47,287 nt of DNA, from NCBI RefSeq assembly GCF_006438915.1, contig NZ_RCZE01000023.1, positions 1 through 47,287 of the forward strand. Direction: 5' to 3'. Positions 1 to 9,600 of this stretch are shown here, in pieces (within the stretch, counting starts at the first letter, position 1; every line of letters begins with the position of its first letter). The stretch comes from Pseudomonas arsenicoxydans. GTDB taxonomy: Bacteria > Pseudomonadota > Gammaproteobacteria > Pseudomonadales > Pseudomonadaceae. The position numbers and the translations under genes were made by a program. The notes beneath the pieces were generated by a model. It saw only the letters and a list, made by a program, of their open reading frames with translations. It had not been told where the DNA came from and ran no database searches.

Positions 1-281
1 CGCGATGTACATGGCCTGTTGGGTGGTGATCCGGCGACAGCCTGAGTTCAAGGCTCGGTATCAAGCATTACGCCAGAAAGGTAAATGCGCCAAAGTAGCG
101 CTGATCGCCTGCATGCGAGTGTTGTTGATACGGCTGAATGCCATGATTCGAGAGAAAACTGAGTGGCGAGAACAGGCAGCCTAAACAGGCTGCGTGTTTT
201 GTAAGGAATTTGCATGGCCTGGAGCCGTGGGAGTTCAGCTGTCTTCCGATAAGCCTTAAAAATAAAGTCATCAAGACAGTT
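1..281 (+). mobile_element. 3' end of an IS110-family insertion sequence (left copy)
   Basis: This is the 3' part of an IS110-family element cut by the window edge: the transposase tail plus about 97 bp of non-coding end. The same sequence recurs in inverted orientation at the right edge, where position n here matches 47284-n. Identity runs to about position 294, but the last bases (GCTCCCACATT) belong to a REP palindrome, so the element probably ends near 281. A subterminal inverted pair, CTGTCTT at 239-245 and AAGACAG at 273-279, lies next to that end. The family call rests on the transposase tail. The exact boundary is inferred. Confidence 0.8.
2..184 (+). CDS. IS110-family transposase, C-terminal fragment (partial)
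   Basis: The reading frame is open from the window edge to TAA at 182-184 and gives 60 residues. The tail carries the IS110 C-terminal (Transposase_20) pattern: a hydrophobic start, KARYQALRQKGK, then a basic helix with CMRVLLIRLNAMIRE and a final W. In full-length members this domain follows an N-terminal DEDD RuvC-like catalytic domain, which lies outside the window. Nothing is seen that inactivates this part. The same protein tail is encoded on the other strand at the right end. Confidence 0.8.
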   Translation, partial: AMYMACWVVIRRQPEFKARYQALRQKGKCAKVALIACMRVLLIRLNAMIREKTEWREQAA

Positions 282-294
282 GCTCCCACATTTG
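282..294. repeat. REP remnant at the IS junction
   Basis: GCTCCCACATT directly abuts the IS end. It matches the outer half of the class A REP seen elsewhere in the window, for example at 12159-12170 and 21955-21966. Its partner half is missing, so the element appears to have inserted into, or recombined within, a REP palindrome. Confidence 0.55.
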
Positions 295-305
295 ATCGAT
301 GTCTG

Positions 306-1043
306 TCAGAAGGACTTGCTGACGCTCGCCACCACGGTGGCGCTGCACAGGTCGTCGTAGCCCCAGTTGCTGGTGCATTGGCTTTTCGACAGGTCGGTGT
401 CGATGTAGCTCAGGCCCAGCATCACGCCGGCCAGTTCGTGGGTCAGTTTGACTTCCCATTCGCGGTACGAGTCCTCCGCACGGCCGGAGCTCGAGTACAG
501 GTGAGGGTCCTTGAAGTCCATGTTGCCGTAGCGCAGTTTCAGGCCGGTGTCATAAGGCAATTGGGTTTCGTAACCGACATAGGTGTAGAGCGAGTTCTGC
601 TTGCTGTCGACACCCGGTGCATCGTCGGAGTAATAGGCGCCGAGCTTCACCCCGTAGACGCTGAGAATGCCGTAGACCTCGCTCTGGTTGAACTGGCTTT
701 CTTTCGGGTAGGTGTATTTGAGGTAACCGATGTCCAGGTTGACGTCATCGGTCGCTTCCCAGAGCCAGCCGCCGTAGTAATCCACTTCCTGACGGGTTTT
801 CAGGCCGCCACCGAAGTCGACGTTCGAACTCCAGGCGCCCACATACAACCCGGTGCTGTGAGCCAGGGTCACACCGGCCTGCACGGCAGGGTCATTGAGT
901 GTTTGCGAAATGCCACGGGTGCGGTAATCGCTCGCCAGGGTCAGGTCCACCAGTACGGAGAAGTCGTCATTCAAGACGATGGCCTGGCTGCTCAACGGCA
1001 GCAGACTCAAGGAACCAAGGGCGAACAGGGTGAAAGCTTTCAT
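306..1043 (-). CDS. TorF-family putative porin (TIGR02001-like outer-membrane protein)
   Basis: The product is a 245-residue protein with a clear Sec signal peptide (basic start, then a hydrophobic stretch ending SSQA near residue 21). The mature part consists of short alternating beta segments rich in Tyr, Trp and Gly (for example YVGAWSSNVDFGGG and DIGYLKYTY) and ends in Phe (SVSKSF), the usual C-terminal signature of an outer-membrane beta-barrel. LASDYRTRGISQT near the N-terminus is typical of the TorF/CHP02001 family. The substrate is unknown. It lies 108 bp downstream of the amidohydrolase on the same strand and could be co-transcribed with it, perhaps as the outer-membrane route for a related compound, but that is inference. 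Confidence 0.75.
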   Translation of the reverse strand: MKAFTLFALGSLSLLPLSSQAIVLNDDFSVLVDLTLASDYRTRGISQTLNDPAVQAGVTLAHSTGLYVGAWSSNVDFGGGLKTRQEVDYYGGWLWEATDDVNLDIGYLKYTYPKESQFNQSEVYGILSVYGVKLGAYYSDDAPGVDSKQNSLYTYVGYETQLPYDTGLKLRYGNMDFKDPHLYSSSGRAEDSYREWEVKLTHELAGVMLGLSYIDTDLSKSQCTSNWGYDDLCSATVVASVSKSF

Positions 1044-1151
1044 GAGTGCAGTCCCGATATTGTGATTGTTATGGGCAGTTTTTTTGTGGCAAAGCTGCGC
1101 CGACCCCGGCGTTGAACGCGGGGACGGGCAGCGGGTTACAGCGGGGTTTTA

Positions 1152-2894
1152 TTAGAGGGTCGGTGCGTAGACTTCGCGCCCGGCGAAAAAGGTTTGCAGC
1201 ACTTGGGTGTCGCTCAGGGCCTTGTTGTCGACGGTGAAGACGTCACGGTCCAGCACGATGAAGTCCGCTTGCTTGCCAGGGGTCAGCGAACCGATCTGCT
1301 TTTCCAGGCCGATGGTGCGCGCGGCATTCGCGGTGTAGGCGTAGAACATCGTTTCGCGATCCACGGCTTCCTTGATGTTCAGCACGCCCATCGGGCCGAC
1401 GCGGGTGATGGCTTGGGCCATCGCGTTCCAAGGGTTGGGCGAAGACACCGGCCAGTCACTCGCGCCAGCGATGGTCGCGCCCTGTTTGAGCAGCGAGTGC
1501 GCCGGGTACTGGTAGCGGAAGGCGAGGGCGCTGACGTATGGCTTGATCATGTCCGTGGTGTAGTCGTCAGCCGAGGCCCACAGCAGTTGCATCGAGGCGA
1601 TGACGTTCAGCGGTTTGAACCGCGCAAACTCCTTCGGGTTGACGATTTGCAGGTGGGTGATCGAGTGCGTCACGCCGCTCTGGCGATCCTTGCGCGCCTG
1701 TTCGATGCCGTTCAGCGACTCACGCACCGCGCGGTCGCCGATGGCGTGGATGTGCACCAGCCAGCCGCGCTGGTCGATGGCACTGACCAGTTCACCGAAA
1801 TGCTTCGGATCGATCAGCAACTCGCCCTGTTTGTGCGAGTTGTTGTAAGGGTCGATCATCGCCGCGCTCTGGGCCGGGAATTCGATCACGCCGTCGGCGA
1901 AGATCTTGACGCCGGGCAGGGTCAGGTTGGGGATGCCCTGAAATTGCTGGCGAACCTTGTCCAGCGTGTCGAGATCGGCCGGAACGCTTTTTGAATTCGC
2001 CACCAACAGCGCGGCCACGTGCACCGTCATGCCGCCGGTTTCGGCCAAGGCTTTATAGGCCGGCAGCACGCCGACGGTTTTCTCTGTGGGCTTGAGCGCG
2101 AACAGCGGTTCGCCGGGGGCTGCGTTGGCGGCGGGGTCCATCCACGCCGTGATGCCAAAGCTGTTGTTGTAGCGCACAGCCGATTGGGCGGCCTTGAGCA
2201 TGTCGGCGCTGCTTGGCACGGGTATTTTCGAGGACACCCGGTCCCAACCGGCGTCCACCAGGAAACCATTGGGGCTGCCATCGGCGCGTTTGCCGAGGGT
2301 ATCCGCTTCGGCGGCGGGCAAGGTCTTGAGCAACGCGGCGTCAATCCCGGCGCGCTTGAGCATGAAGTCGTTGGCCCAGGCCGTGTGGTGGTCGCTGCCG
2401 GTGAAGACGACGGGCACGTTGGCCCATTCACCGTTGCTGAATTTTTTGCCCAGTTCTTCGGCCTTGGCCCAATACACCGAACTCATGCCGGCGATGGTCA
2501 ACACATCGCCGTGTTTGGCTTTGCCGTCATCACGCCAGGCGCGCAGGCGTTTTTCCAGTTCGTCGAGGTCGACCACTTCGTCTTCCATGTTGGCCGAGAC
2601 CATTTCCAGACCGCCGAAGATCGCGTGGGAATGGGTGTCGATCAGGCCGGGCATCAGGGTTTTACCGCCCAGATCAACCACTTTGGTTTGCGGCGTGATC
2701 AAGGCCTTGATCTGCGCATCGCTGCCGACTTGCAGTACCTTGCCGTCCTGTACTGCCAGCGCCTGTGCCTTCGGTTGGGCACGGTCGGCGGTGAAAATCT
2801 TGCCATTGATCAGCACCATATCGGTGGCTGCCATGGCTTCCATCGAGGCAAAACTAACAGCGGCCATCAACAGATTCGGGATGAATCTTTTCAT
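1152..2894 (-). CDS. Exported amidohydrolase family 3 protein (YtcJ/NfdA-like)
   Basis: The product has 580 residues with a Sec signal peptide (MKRFIPNLLMAAVSFASM...AMA). The amidohydrolase fold starts with a beta-sandwich strand (DMVLINGKIFTAD), followed by GLIDTHSHAIFGG, which holds the HxH metal ligands. Further candidate active-site residues are the Lys in VKIFADGV, the His residues of HIHAIGDRA and the Asp in GASDWPVSSPNPW. Relatives of the YtcJ type hydrolyse N-substituted formamides or other amides. The substrate here cannot be read from sequence. The likely site of action is the periplasm. It is divergent from the LysR gene at 2998, a common layout for a regulator and its target. Confidence 0.85.
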   Translation of the reverse strand: MKRFIPNLLMAAVSFASMEAMAATDMVLINGKIFTADRAQPKAQALAVQDGKVLQVGSDAQIKALITPQTKVVDLGGKTLMPGLIDTHSHAIFGGLEMVSANMEDEVVDLDELEKRLRAWRDDGKAKHGDVLTIAGMSSVYWAKAEELGKKFSNGEWANVPVVFTGSDHHTAWANDFMLKRAGIDAALLKTLPAAEADTLGKRADGSPNGFLVDAGWDRVSSKIPVPSSADMLKAAQSAVRYNNSFGITAWMDPAANAAPGEPLFALKPTEKTVGVLPAYKALAETGGMTVHVAALLVANSKSVPADLDTLDKVRQQFQGIPNLTLPGVKIFADGVIEFPAQSAAMIDPYNNSHKQGELLIDPKHFGELVSAIDQRGWLVHIHAIGDRAVRESLNGIEQARKDRQSGVTHSITHLQIVNPKEFARFKPLNVIASMQLLWASADDYTTDMIKPYVSALAFRYQYPAHSLLKQGATIAGASDWPVSSPNPWNAMAQAITRVGPMGVLNIKEAVDRETMFYAYTANAARTIGLEKQIGSLTPGKQADFIVLDRDVFTVDNKALSDTQVLQTFFAGREVYAPTL

Positions 2895-2936
2895 TGAATG
2901 TTTCCTTGTTATTGCGTCTGATGGCCAGATTAGTGG

Positions 2937-2980
2937 CTGCTGGCGCGCAGCAGAACGCCTTCCTCACGAAAAACGTTTTT
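2937..2980. promoter_or_regulatory. Palindromes in the divergent amidohydrolase/LysR intergenic region
   Basis: The 103-bp divergent gap holds two palindromes: CTGCTG-GCGCG-CAGCAG at 2937-2953 and AAAAACGTTTTT at 2969-2980. Either could be the site bound by the LysR product. No canonical T-N11-A match was established, so this is only a candidate. Confidence 0.3.
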
Positions 2981-2997
2981 GCCGGAATGGAAAAAGT

Positions 2998-3915
2998 ATG
3001 GACAAGTTGGGTGCGTTGAAAATGTTCGTGGTCACGGCGCAACTGGGCAGCTTCAGCCGCGCCGCCGAGCAATTGGGCAAAACCCCTTCGGCCCTGACCA
3101 AAGCGGTCAATCACCTGGAAGCGGAGCTTGGCGCGCGCTTGTTCGAGCGCAGCACCCGACGGATTCTGCTGACCGAGTCCGGACGGCTCTATCTGGACAC
3201 CGCGCGCCAGGTGTTGCAGCGGCTGGAGGAGGCCGGCGAGGAAATCGAGCAGTTGCAGCATGGCTTGCGCGGCAACCTGAAAATCACCGCGCCGCTGGCC
3301 TATGGGCAGGCGTTTCTCGACCAGGTGTGTGGCGGTTTTCTCGAGCAATACCCGCAGATCAATCTGCAGGTGGACCTGTGCGATGAGTTCGTCAATCTGC
3401 TGGAAAGCGGCTACGACCTGGCCCTGCGCGAAGGCCATGACGACTTGCCGGGACTGATCGCCCGCGTGGTTGGCAGCAATCGTCTGGCGTTGTGCGCCAG
3501 CCCGGCCTATCTGGCGCGCAATCCATTGCCGGTCACCCCGCAAACCCTCGATGACCACGAGTGGTTGCTGTATCGCCATCCATTGCTCAGTCGCGAATTC
3601 TGGTGGGTCGAGTGCGATGAGCAACGCCTGAGCCTGCCGCAGCCGCCCAATCCGCGGTTGCGCAGCGACAATTACGACCTGCTGTTGGCCAACGCCCTGG
3701 CCGGACGCGGCTTGTTGCACACCCCGTTGTGGAGCGCCGCGCCGTACATTGCCGATGGCCGGTTGGTGCAGTTGATGGCGGAATATGACATCGACCCGGA
3801 CAGCTTTGGCCCGCACATTCTGGCGGTGTACCCGAGCCATCGACGGGCGACCGCGAAGGTGCTGGCGTTTATCGATTACATCGCAGGGTTTCTGGCGTCC
3901 CGTGGTTTGAGCTGA
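2998..3915 (+). CDS. LysR-family transcriptional regulator
   Basis: The product has 305 residues. The start is placed at ATG 2998 because MDKLGALKMFVVTAQLGSFS is the standard LysR N-terminus; the longer open frame upstream is chance. The winged helix-turn-helix occupies about residues 1-60 (SRAAEQLGKTPSALTKAVNHLE, then LFERSTRRILLTESG). The rest is the effector-binding, periplasmic-binding-protein-like domain. The family acts as DNA-binding tetramers that respond to a small ligand. It faces away from the exported amidohydrolase, so that gene is the first candidate target. The ligand is unknown. Confidence 0.88.
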   Translation: MDKLGALKMFVVTAQLGSFSRAAEQLGKTPSALTKAVNHLEAELGARLFERSTRRILLTESGRLYLDTARQVLQRLEEAGEEIEQLQHGLRGNLKITAPLAYGQAFLDQVCGGFLEQYPQINLQVDLCDEFVNLLESGYDLALREGHDDLPGLIARVVGSNRLALCASPAYLARNPLPVTPQTLDDHEWLLYRHPLLSREFWWVECDEQRLSLPQPPNPRLRSDNYDLLLANALAGRGLLHTPLWSAAPYIADGRLVQLMAEYDIDPDSFGPHILAVYPSHRRATAKVLAFIDYIAGFLASRGLS

Positions 3916-3945
3916 TTAGCGGTCCTTGCCAGGAAAAAGCCAAAA

Positions 3946-3961
3946 GAGTACAAATGTACTC
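3946..3961. promoter_or_regulatory. LexA2-type SOS operator
   Basis: GAGTACAAATGTACTC is a perfect 16-bp palindrome built on GTAC-N4-GTAC. It resembles the GTAC-N4-GTGC-type site described for the second LexA of pseudomonads and differs from the E. coli CTGT-N8-ACAG box. It covers the possible start codon of lexA2 at 3954, so the repressor would block its own operon at the start site. Confidence 0.65.
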
Positions 3962-4571
3962 CATGACGACTTTAACTCCCCGCCGTACCGCCATCCTGAC
4001 CTTTATCCGCGACCGAATCGCGGAGCACGGTCAGTCCCCGAGCCTCGCTGAAATCAGCGAGGCCTTTGGTTTTGCCTCCCGCAGCGTGGCACGCAAGCAC
4101 GTGTTGGCGCTGACCGAAGCCGGTTTCATCGAGGTCAACCCGCATCAGGCCCGTGGCATTCGTTTGCTCGGGCAACCGGCGCGGCCCGAGTTGCTGGACA
4201 TTCCGGTGCTCGGCCGGGTCGCGGCGGGTGCGCCAATCGGTGCCGACGCCGAAGTGCACAGCCGGTTGCTGCTGGACCCGTCGATCTTCTCGCGGGTGCC
4301 GGATTACATGCTGCGGGTTCAGGGCGACTCGATGATCGGGGACGGCATCCTCGACGGCGATCTGGTGGGCGTGCGGCGCAACCCGGACGCGCTCAATGGC
4401 CAGATCGTGGTGGCGCGACTGGACGGTGAGGTCACCATCAAGCGTTTCGAGCGGGCCGGTGACACGGTTCGCCTGTTGCCGCGCAACCCGGCGTATCAGC
4501 CGATCATCGTGCAGCCCGGTCAGGACCTTGCCATCGAAGGAGTGTTCTGCGGTCTAGTGAGGCAAGGGTGA
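3954..4571 (+). CDS. lexA: LexA2 repressor, first gene of the mutagenesis operon
   Basis: The 205-residue protein has an N-terminal winged helix (about 1-70, SLAEISEAFGFASRSVARKHV) and a C-terminal S24 autoprotease domain. Numbering from ATG 3954, the RecA-stimulated cleavage bond is Ala91-Gly92 (GRVAAGAP), the nucleophile is Ser126 (GDSMI) and the general base is Lys163 (VTIKRF), so all self-cleavage residues are present. An in-frame ATG at 3963 (MTTLTPRR) is an alternative start that would leave the operator mostly upstream. The nearest AGGA is 16-25 bases upstream, so neither start has a well-spaced ribosome site. It represses this operon until DNA damage. It is separate from the housekeeping LexA, which is expected elsewhere in the genome. 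Confidence 0.9.
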   Translation: MYSMTTLTPRRTAILTFIRDRIAEHGQSPSLAEISEAFGFASRSVARKHVLALTEAGFIEVNPHQARGIRLLGQPARPELLDIPVLGRVAAGAPIGADAEVHSRLLLDPSIFSRVPDYMLRVQGDSMIGDGILDGDLVGVRRNPDALNGQIVVARLDGEVTIKRFERAGDTVRLLPRNPAYQPIIVQPGQDLAIEGVFCGLVRQG

Positions 4572-5188
4572 TGGGCGCCGTCGTAGCGCTGGATACGCTG
4601 TTCAATGGCGGCCAGGTCTGGAAGGGCCGGCCTGCGCCACCCGCCGTCAGCCCGCAACCCACCGGGCATGCCGCGCTGGATGCTGCGTTGCCCACCGGGG
4701 GCTGGCCGGAAGCGGCGCTGACCGAAATCCTCCTGGCCGGGCAGGGCGTCGGCGAGTTGCAACTGGTGTGGCCGGCACTGGCGCGGTTGTCGGCGGCGGG
4801 TGAACGCATCGTGCTGGTGGCGCCGCCTTACGTGCCGTATCCCCAGGCCTGGCAGAACGCCGGGGTCGATCTACGCCAATTGTCGATCATCCAGGCCAGC
4901 GAGCGCGATGCCTTGTGGGCCGCGGAACAATGCCTGCGCTCGGGCAGTTGTGGCGCCGTGCTGTGCTGGCCGCACAAGGCCGATGACCGGGCATTGCGCC
5001 GCTTGCAGGTGGCGGCGGAAACCGGCTCGACCCTGGCGTTTGCCTACCGCTCGATCCATGAAGCCGTCAACCCTTCGCCCGCCGCACTGCGCATCGCCAT
5101 CGATGCCAGACCCGCGCAATTGCGCGTGCTCAAGTGCCGGGGCGGGCTGGCGCGTTCGGCGCCGATTGCCTTCCCCGTGGGGCATTGA
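4571..5188 (+). CDS. imuA: ImuA, translesion synthesis accessory protein (SulA/RecA-like)
   Basis: The product has 205 residues from ATG 4571, whose A is also the last base of the lexA2 stop (TGATG). A GTG three bases earlier is also possible. The sequence follows the ImuA pattern: a short N-terminal region, ALDAALPTGGWPEAALTEILL, then a RecA/SulA-like core with GERIVLVAPPYVPYPQAW. ImuA works with ImuB and DnaE2 in damage-induced mutagenesis. Its biochemical role is less settled than that of its partners, though it is thought to be a RecA-fold accessory factor. Coupled translation with lexA2 and the 7-bp gap to imuB indicate a single transcript. Confidence 0.88.
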   Translation: MGAVVALDTLFNGGQVWKGRPAPPAVSPQPTGHAALDAALPTGGWPEAALTEILLAGQGVGELQLVWPALARLSAAGERIVLVAPPYVPYPQAWQNAGVDLRQLSIIQASERDALWAAEQCLRSGSCGAVLCWPHKADDRALRRLQVAAETGSTLAFAYRSIHEAVNPSPAALRIAIDARPAQLRVLKCRGGLARSAPIAFPVGH

Positions 5189-5195
5189 GGTTGCC

Positions 5196-6611
5196 ATGCG
5201 CTGGGTCTGTATTCTTTTCCCGCAATTGGCGCTGGACGCGGTGCTGCGACAGCGCCCCGATCCCGATGAGCCGCTGGCGCTGCTGACCGGCCCGGCGCAG
5301 CGCCGGGTGTTGCAAGCGGTCAACGCGTCGGCGCGGGCGCTGGGCTTGCGTCCGGGGCAGTCGATGACGGCTGCGCAGGCCTTGAGCAAAGGCTTTGCCA
5401 CGGCCGAATACGACGCCGCGGAGATCGAGCACTGGCAACAGTTTCTGGCCGCATGGGCCTATCGCTTCAGCTCTCAGGTCAGCGTGCATTACCCGCGTGC
5501 CGTGGTGTTTGAAATCGAGTCCAGTCTGGGCTTGTTCGGTCCGTGGCCAGCGTTCGAGACGCGGTTGCGTGCTGAACTCGGCGAGTTGGGTTTCCGCCAT
5601 CGGATCGTCGCTGCGCCCAACCCGGTGGCCGCGCGGGTGCTGGCCAATGTGTATGACGGGCTGGTGGTGCCGGACAACGAAGCCTTGCACTACCATCTCG
5701 GTCAGTTGCCCGTCGACCGCATCGCGTTGGAGCCCATGGTGGCCACGGCGTTGTCGCGCATGGGCTTGCGCACCTTGAGTCAGGTGCAGGCGCTGCCACG
5801 ACAGAGCCTGGCCCGGCGCTTCGAAGCTCAGGTGCTCAAGCATCTGGACGCGTTGACGGGGGCGCGCCAACTGGCCCTGGCGTTCTACCTGCCACCGGAC
5901 CGTTTCGACGTACGCATCGAACTCAATTTCGACGTGCAGTCGCATCAGGCGTTGCTGTTTCCGCTGCGCCGGCTGACCGGCGATCTGTCGGCCTTTCTCT
6001 GCGGTCGGGACAGTGGCGTGCAGCGTTTCGACCTGCACCTGGAACACGCCGGCCTGCCGGACTCGGTGATCAAGGTCGGCCTGCTCAGCGCCGAGCGCGA
6101 TCCGGCGATGCTCTTCGAACTGGCGCGAGGGCGACTGGAACAGGTTCAGGTCGAAGCCCCGGTGCGCGGTTTTCGGCTGCGCGCCGAAGACTTGCCGAGC
6201 TTCGTCCCGCAGTATCAGGAACTGTTCGACGATCGCCCGCAGCAATCCTTGCCGTGGGAGCAACTGCGTGAACGCTTGCGCGCGCGGCTCGGCGATGAGG
6301 CGGTGCACGGCTTGCGCTTCCAGGCCGATCACCGCCCGGAATGCGCGTGGCAGGCGCGGGTCGACAGTCAACTGTGCGCGGGGTTGCCGGGTGTGCAGCG
6401 TCCGGGCTGGTTGCTGACGGAACCGCAGGCGATCCACGAAAGCTCGACGCGCATCCTCATGGGCCCGGAACGCATCGAATCCGGCTGGTGGGACGGCGCC
6501 GACGTGCGCCGCGATTACTACCTGGTCGAAACCCGTTCCGGCCAGCAGGGCTGGGCGTATCGGGCGGTGGGTGAGGGCGGTCCGCTGTGGCTGCAAGGCT
6601 GGTTCGCATGA
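5196..6611 (+). CDS. imuB: ImuB, Y-family polymerase-like translesion adaptor
   Basis: The product has 471 residues. The start at ATG 5196 gives MRWVCILFPQLALDAV, the usual ImuB N-terminus; the open frame upstream is a shadow of imuA. The Y-family fold is visible (ARALGLRPGQSMTAAQAL; helix-hairpin-helix ALSRMGLRTLSQVQALP), but the usual catalytic carboxylate motif of active Y-family polymerases is replaced. For example, the first strand reads CILFPQLALD rather than carrying a metal-binding Asp pair. The family is regarded as a non-catalytic hub linking DnaE2 to the beta clamp. QELFDD in the C-terminal part is a candidate clamp-binding peptide. The stop overlaps the dnaE2 start (ATGA). Confidence 0.88.
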   Translation: MRWVCILFPQLALDAVLRQRPDPDEPLALLTGPAQRRVLQAVNASARALGLRPGQSMTAAQALSKGFATAEYDAAEIEHWQQFLAAWAYRFSSQVSVHYPRAVVFEIESSLGLFGPWPAFETRLRAELGELGFRHRIVAAPNPVAARVLANVYDGLVVPDNEALHYHLGQLPVDRIALEPMVATALSRMGLRTLSQVQALPRQSLARRFEAQVLKHLDALTGARQLALAFYLPPDRFDVRIELNFDVQSHQALLFPLRRLTGDLSAFLCGRDSGVQRFDLHLEHAGLPDSVIKVGLLSAERDPAMLFELARGRLEQVQVEAPVRGFRLRAEDLPSFVPQYQELFDDRPQQSLPWEQLRERLRARLGDEAVHGLRFQADHRPECAWQARVDSQLCAGLPGVQRPGWLLTEPQAIHESSTRILMGPERIESGWWDGADVRRDYYLVETRSGQQGWAYRAVGEGGPLWLQGWFA

Positions 6612-9600
6612 GCATTGACTATGCCGAGTTGCACTGCCTGTCGAACTTCAGCTTCCAGCGCGGGGCCTCCAGTGCTCTTGAACTCTTTCAACGGGCGAAA
6701 AAGCACGGTTATCAGGCGCTGGCGATCACCGATGAATGCACCCTGTCCGGCATCGTCCGCGCCTGGCAAGCGGCCAAATCGGTGGAGCTGCCACTGATCA
6801 TTGGCAGCGAAATCCGCATCGAGAACGGCCCGAAACTGGTGCTGCTGGTGGAGAACCTTGAGGGTTACCAGACCCTGTGCCGGTTGATTACCCAGGCGCG
6901 GCGCCGCACGCAAAAAGGCCAGTACCAGGTGCTGCGCGAAGACTTCAGCGAGCCGATGCCGGGGCTGTTGGTGTTGTGGGTGCCGGACGCTGTCGATGAC
7001 TTCGAACAGGGCCACTGGCTGCAGCAGACTTTCGCCGAACGCCTGTGGTTGAGCGTCCAGTTGCATTGCGACCAGGACGATACCCGGCGCCTGGAGGCGC
7101 TGCTGACCCTGGCGCGAGAATTGCGGATTCCCGCCGTGGCCAGCGGCGATGTGCACATGCACACCCGTGGCCGGCGCGCCTTGCAGGACACCATGACCGC
7201 GATCCGTCATCACGTGCCGGTGGCCGAGGCCGGGCTGCGCCTTCACCCCAATGGCGAGCGGCATGTGCGCAGCCTGGAGATTTTGCAAACGATCTACCCG
7301 CCAGCCTTGCTCGATGAAACGCTGGCCATTGCCCGGCGCTGCACCTTCGACCTTGGGCAGTTGCGTTATCAGTATCCACGGGAGTTGGTGCCGCAAGGCC
7401 AGACAGCCACGTCCTGGCTGCGTCATTTGACGGATGAGGGCATTGCATGGCGCTGGCCCAAAGGCCCGAAAACGGCGGTGCTGACGCAGATCGACAAAGA
7501 ACTGAAGCTGATCGCCGAACTGGGCTACGAGAGCTATTTCCTGACGGTGCACGACATTGTGCGGTTCGCCCGTGACCAGCACATTCTGTGTCAGGGGCGG
7601 GGGTCGGCGGCCAACTCGGCGGTGTGTTTTGCCTTGGGCATCACGGAAATCGACCCGGACCGCACCACGTTGCTGTTTGAACGTTTTCTCTCCAAAGAGC
7701 GCAACGAGCCGCCGGACATTGACGTGGACTTCGAACACGAGCGTCGCGAAGAAGTCCTGCAGTACGTGTTCCAGCGTTATGGCCGCACCCGTGCGGCATT
7801 GACGGCGGTGGTCAGCACCTATCACGCGGCGGGCGCGGTGCGTGACGTGGCCAAGGCATTGGGTCTGCCGCCGGACCAGATCAATGCGCTGGCCGATTGC
7901 TGCGGCCACTGGAGTGATACCGCGCCGCCCGTGGAACGCCTGCTGGAAGGTGGCTTCGACCCCGAAAGCGCGGTATTGCGCCGGGTCTTGAGCCTGACGC
8001 AGCAGTTGATCGGTTTCCCCCGGCACTTGTCCCAGCACCCCGGTGGTTTCGTGATTTCCGAGCAGCCGCTGGACAGCCTGGTGCCGGTGGAAAACGCCGC
8101 CATGGCCGAGCGCACGATCATTCAGTGGGACAAGGATGACCTCGACGCGGTCGGGTTGCTCAAAGTCGATATTCTGGCCTTGGGCATGCTCAGCGCCATC
8201 CGCCGCTGTTTCGATCTGCTGCGTCGCCACCGCAACCTTGACCTGAGCCTGGCGACGATTCCGTCCGAAGATTCGGCCACCTACGACATGATTGGCCATG
8301 CCGACACCATCGGCGTGTTCCAGATCGAGTCCCGGGCACAGATGTCGATGCTGCCCCGGCTCAAGCCGCGCAAGTTCTATGACTTGGTTATCGAGGTGGC
8401 CATCGTCCGTCCGGGCCCGATTCAGGGAGGGATGGTCCATCCGTACCTGCGCCGTCGCAACAAGGAAGAGCCGGAAACCTATCCTTCCCCGGAACTTGAA
8501 GCGGTGCTCAAGCGCACCTTGGGCGTGCCGCTGTTCCAGGAACAGGTGATGCAGATCGCCATCGTCGCCGCCGACTACAGCCCCGGCGAGGCCGATCAGT
8601 TACGGCGCTCCATGGCGGCCTGGAAGCGCCACGGCGGGCTGGAGCCGCACAAGGATCGACTGGCCGCCGGGATGAAGAAAAACGGCTACACGGCCGAATT
8701 CGCCGCGCAGATCTTCGAACAGATCAAAGGTTTCGGCAGCTACGGTTTCCCCGAGTCCCACGCCGCCAGTTTCGCCTTGCTGACCTACGCCAGTTGCTGG
8801 CTGAAATGCCACGAACCGGCGGCTTTTGCCTGTGCGCTGATCAACAGCTGGCCGATGGGGTTCTACAGCCCGGACCAGATTCTCCAGGACGCGCGCCGGC
8901 ATCACTTGCAGATTCGCCCGGTGGACGTGCGCGCCAGTGACTGGGATTGCAGCCTGGAGCCGATAACCGGCGCGCAACCGGCGATTCGCATGGGGTTGCG
9001 GATGATCAAGGGCTTTCGCGAAGACGATGCCCGGCGTATCGAAGCGGCGCGGGCGCGGGGGGTGTTTGTCGACATCGCCGACCTCGGCGAGCGTGCGCGA
9101 CTGGATGCCCGCGCCCAGGAACAACTGGCCGATGCCGGTGCGCTGCGGGGGTTGGCCGGTGATCGGCATCGGGCGCGCTGGGAGGTGGCGGGGGTGCAAA
9201 AGCAACTCGGTTTGTTTGCCGGCCTGCGAAGTCAGGAAGAGGTCGCCGTGGTGTTGCCCAAACCCACCGTCGGCGAAGACCTGCAAGCCGATTACGCGAG
9301 TGTCGGCACTACCCTCGGCCCGCATCCGCTGGCGTTGTTGCGCGGTGAACTGAGGGCCCGGCGTTGTCGCAGTTCGCAAGAACTGATGACGGTCGAACAC
9401 GGGCGGCCGGTCAGTGTCGCCGGGCTGGTGACGGGGCGGCAACGGCCGAGCACTGCCAGTGGCGTGACCTTCGTGACCCTGGAAGACGAGTTTGGCAACG
9501 TCAACGTGGTGGTCTGGCGCGACCTGGCCGAGCGGCAACGCCAGGTGCTGGTTGGCTCGCAATTGCTCAAGGTCGATGGCCGCTGGGAAAAGGTAGGCGA

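Noticed and set aside
210..1115. Open frame from the IS end through the porin
   Set aside because: It is antisense to the TorF-like gene and starts in the IS; the same start recurs at the other end only because the IS is duplicated.
1090..1135. Imperfect hairpin between the porin and the amidohydrolase as a terminator
   Set aside because: The stem has a bulge and is not followed by a T run on the minus strand.
6518..8440. 640-residue open frame opposite dnaE2
   Set aside because: Shadow of the DnaE2 catalytic region; no recognisable domain.
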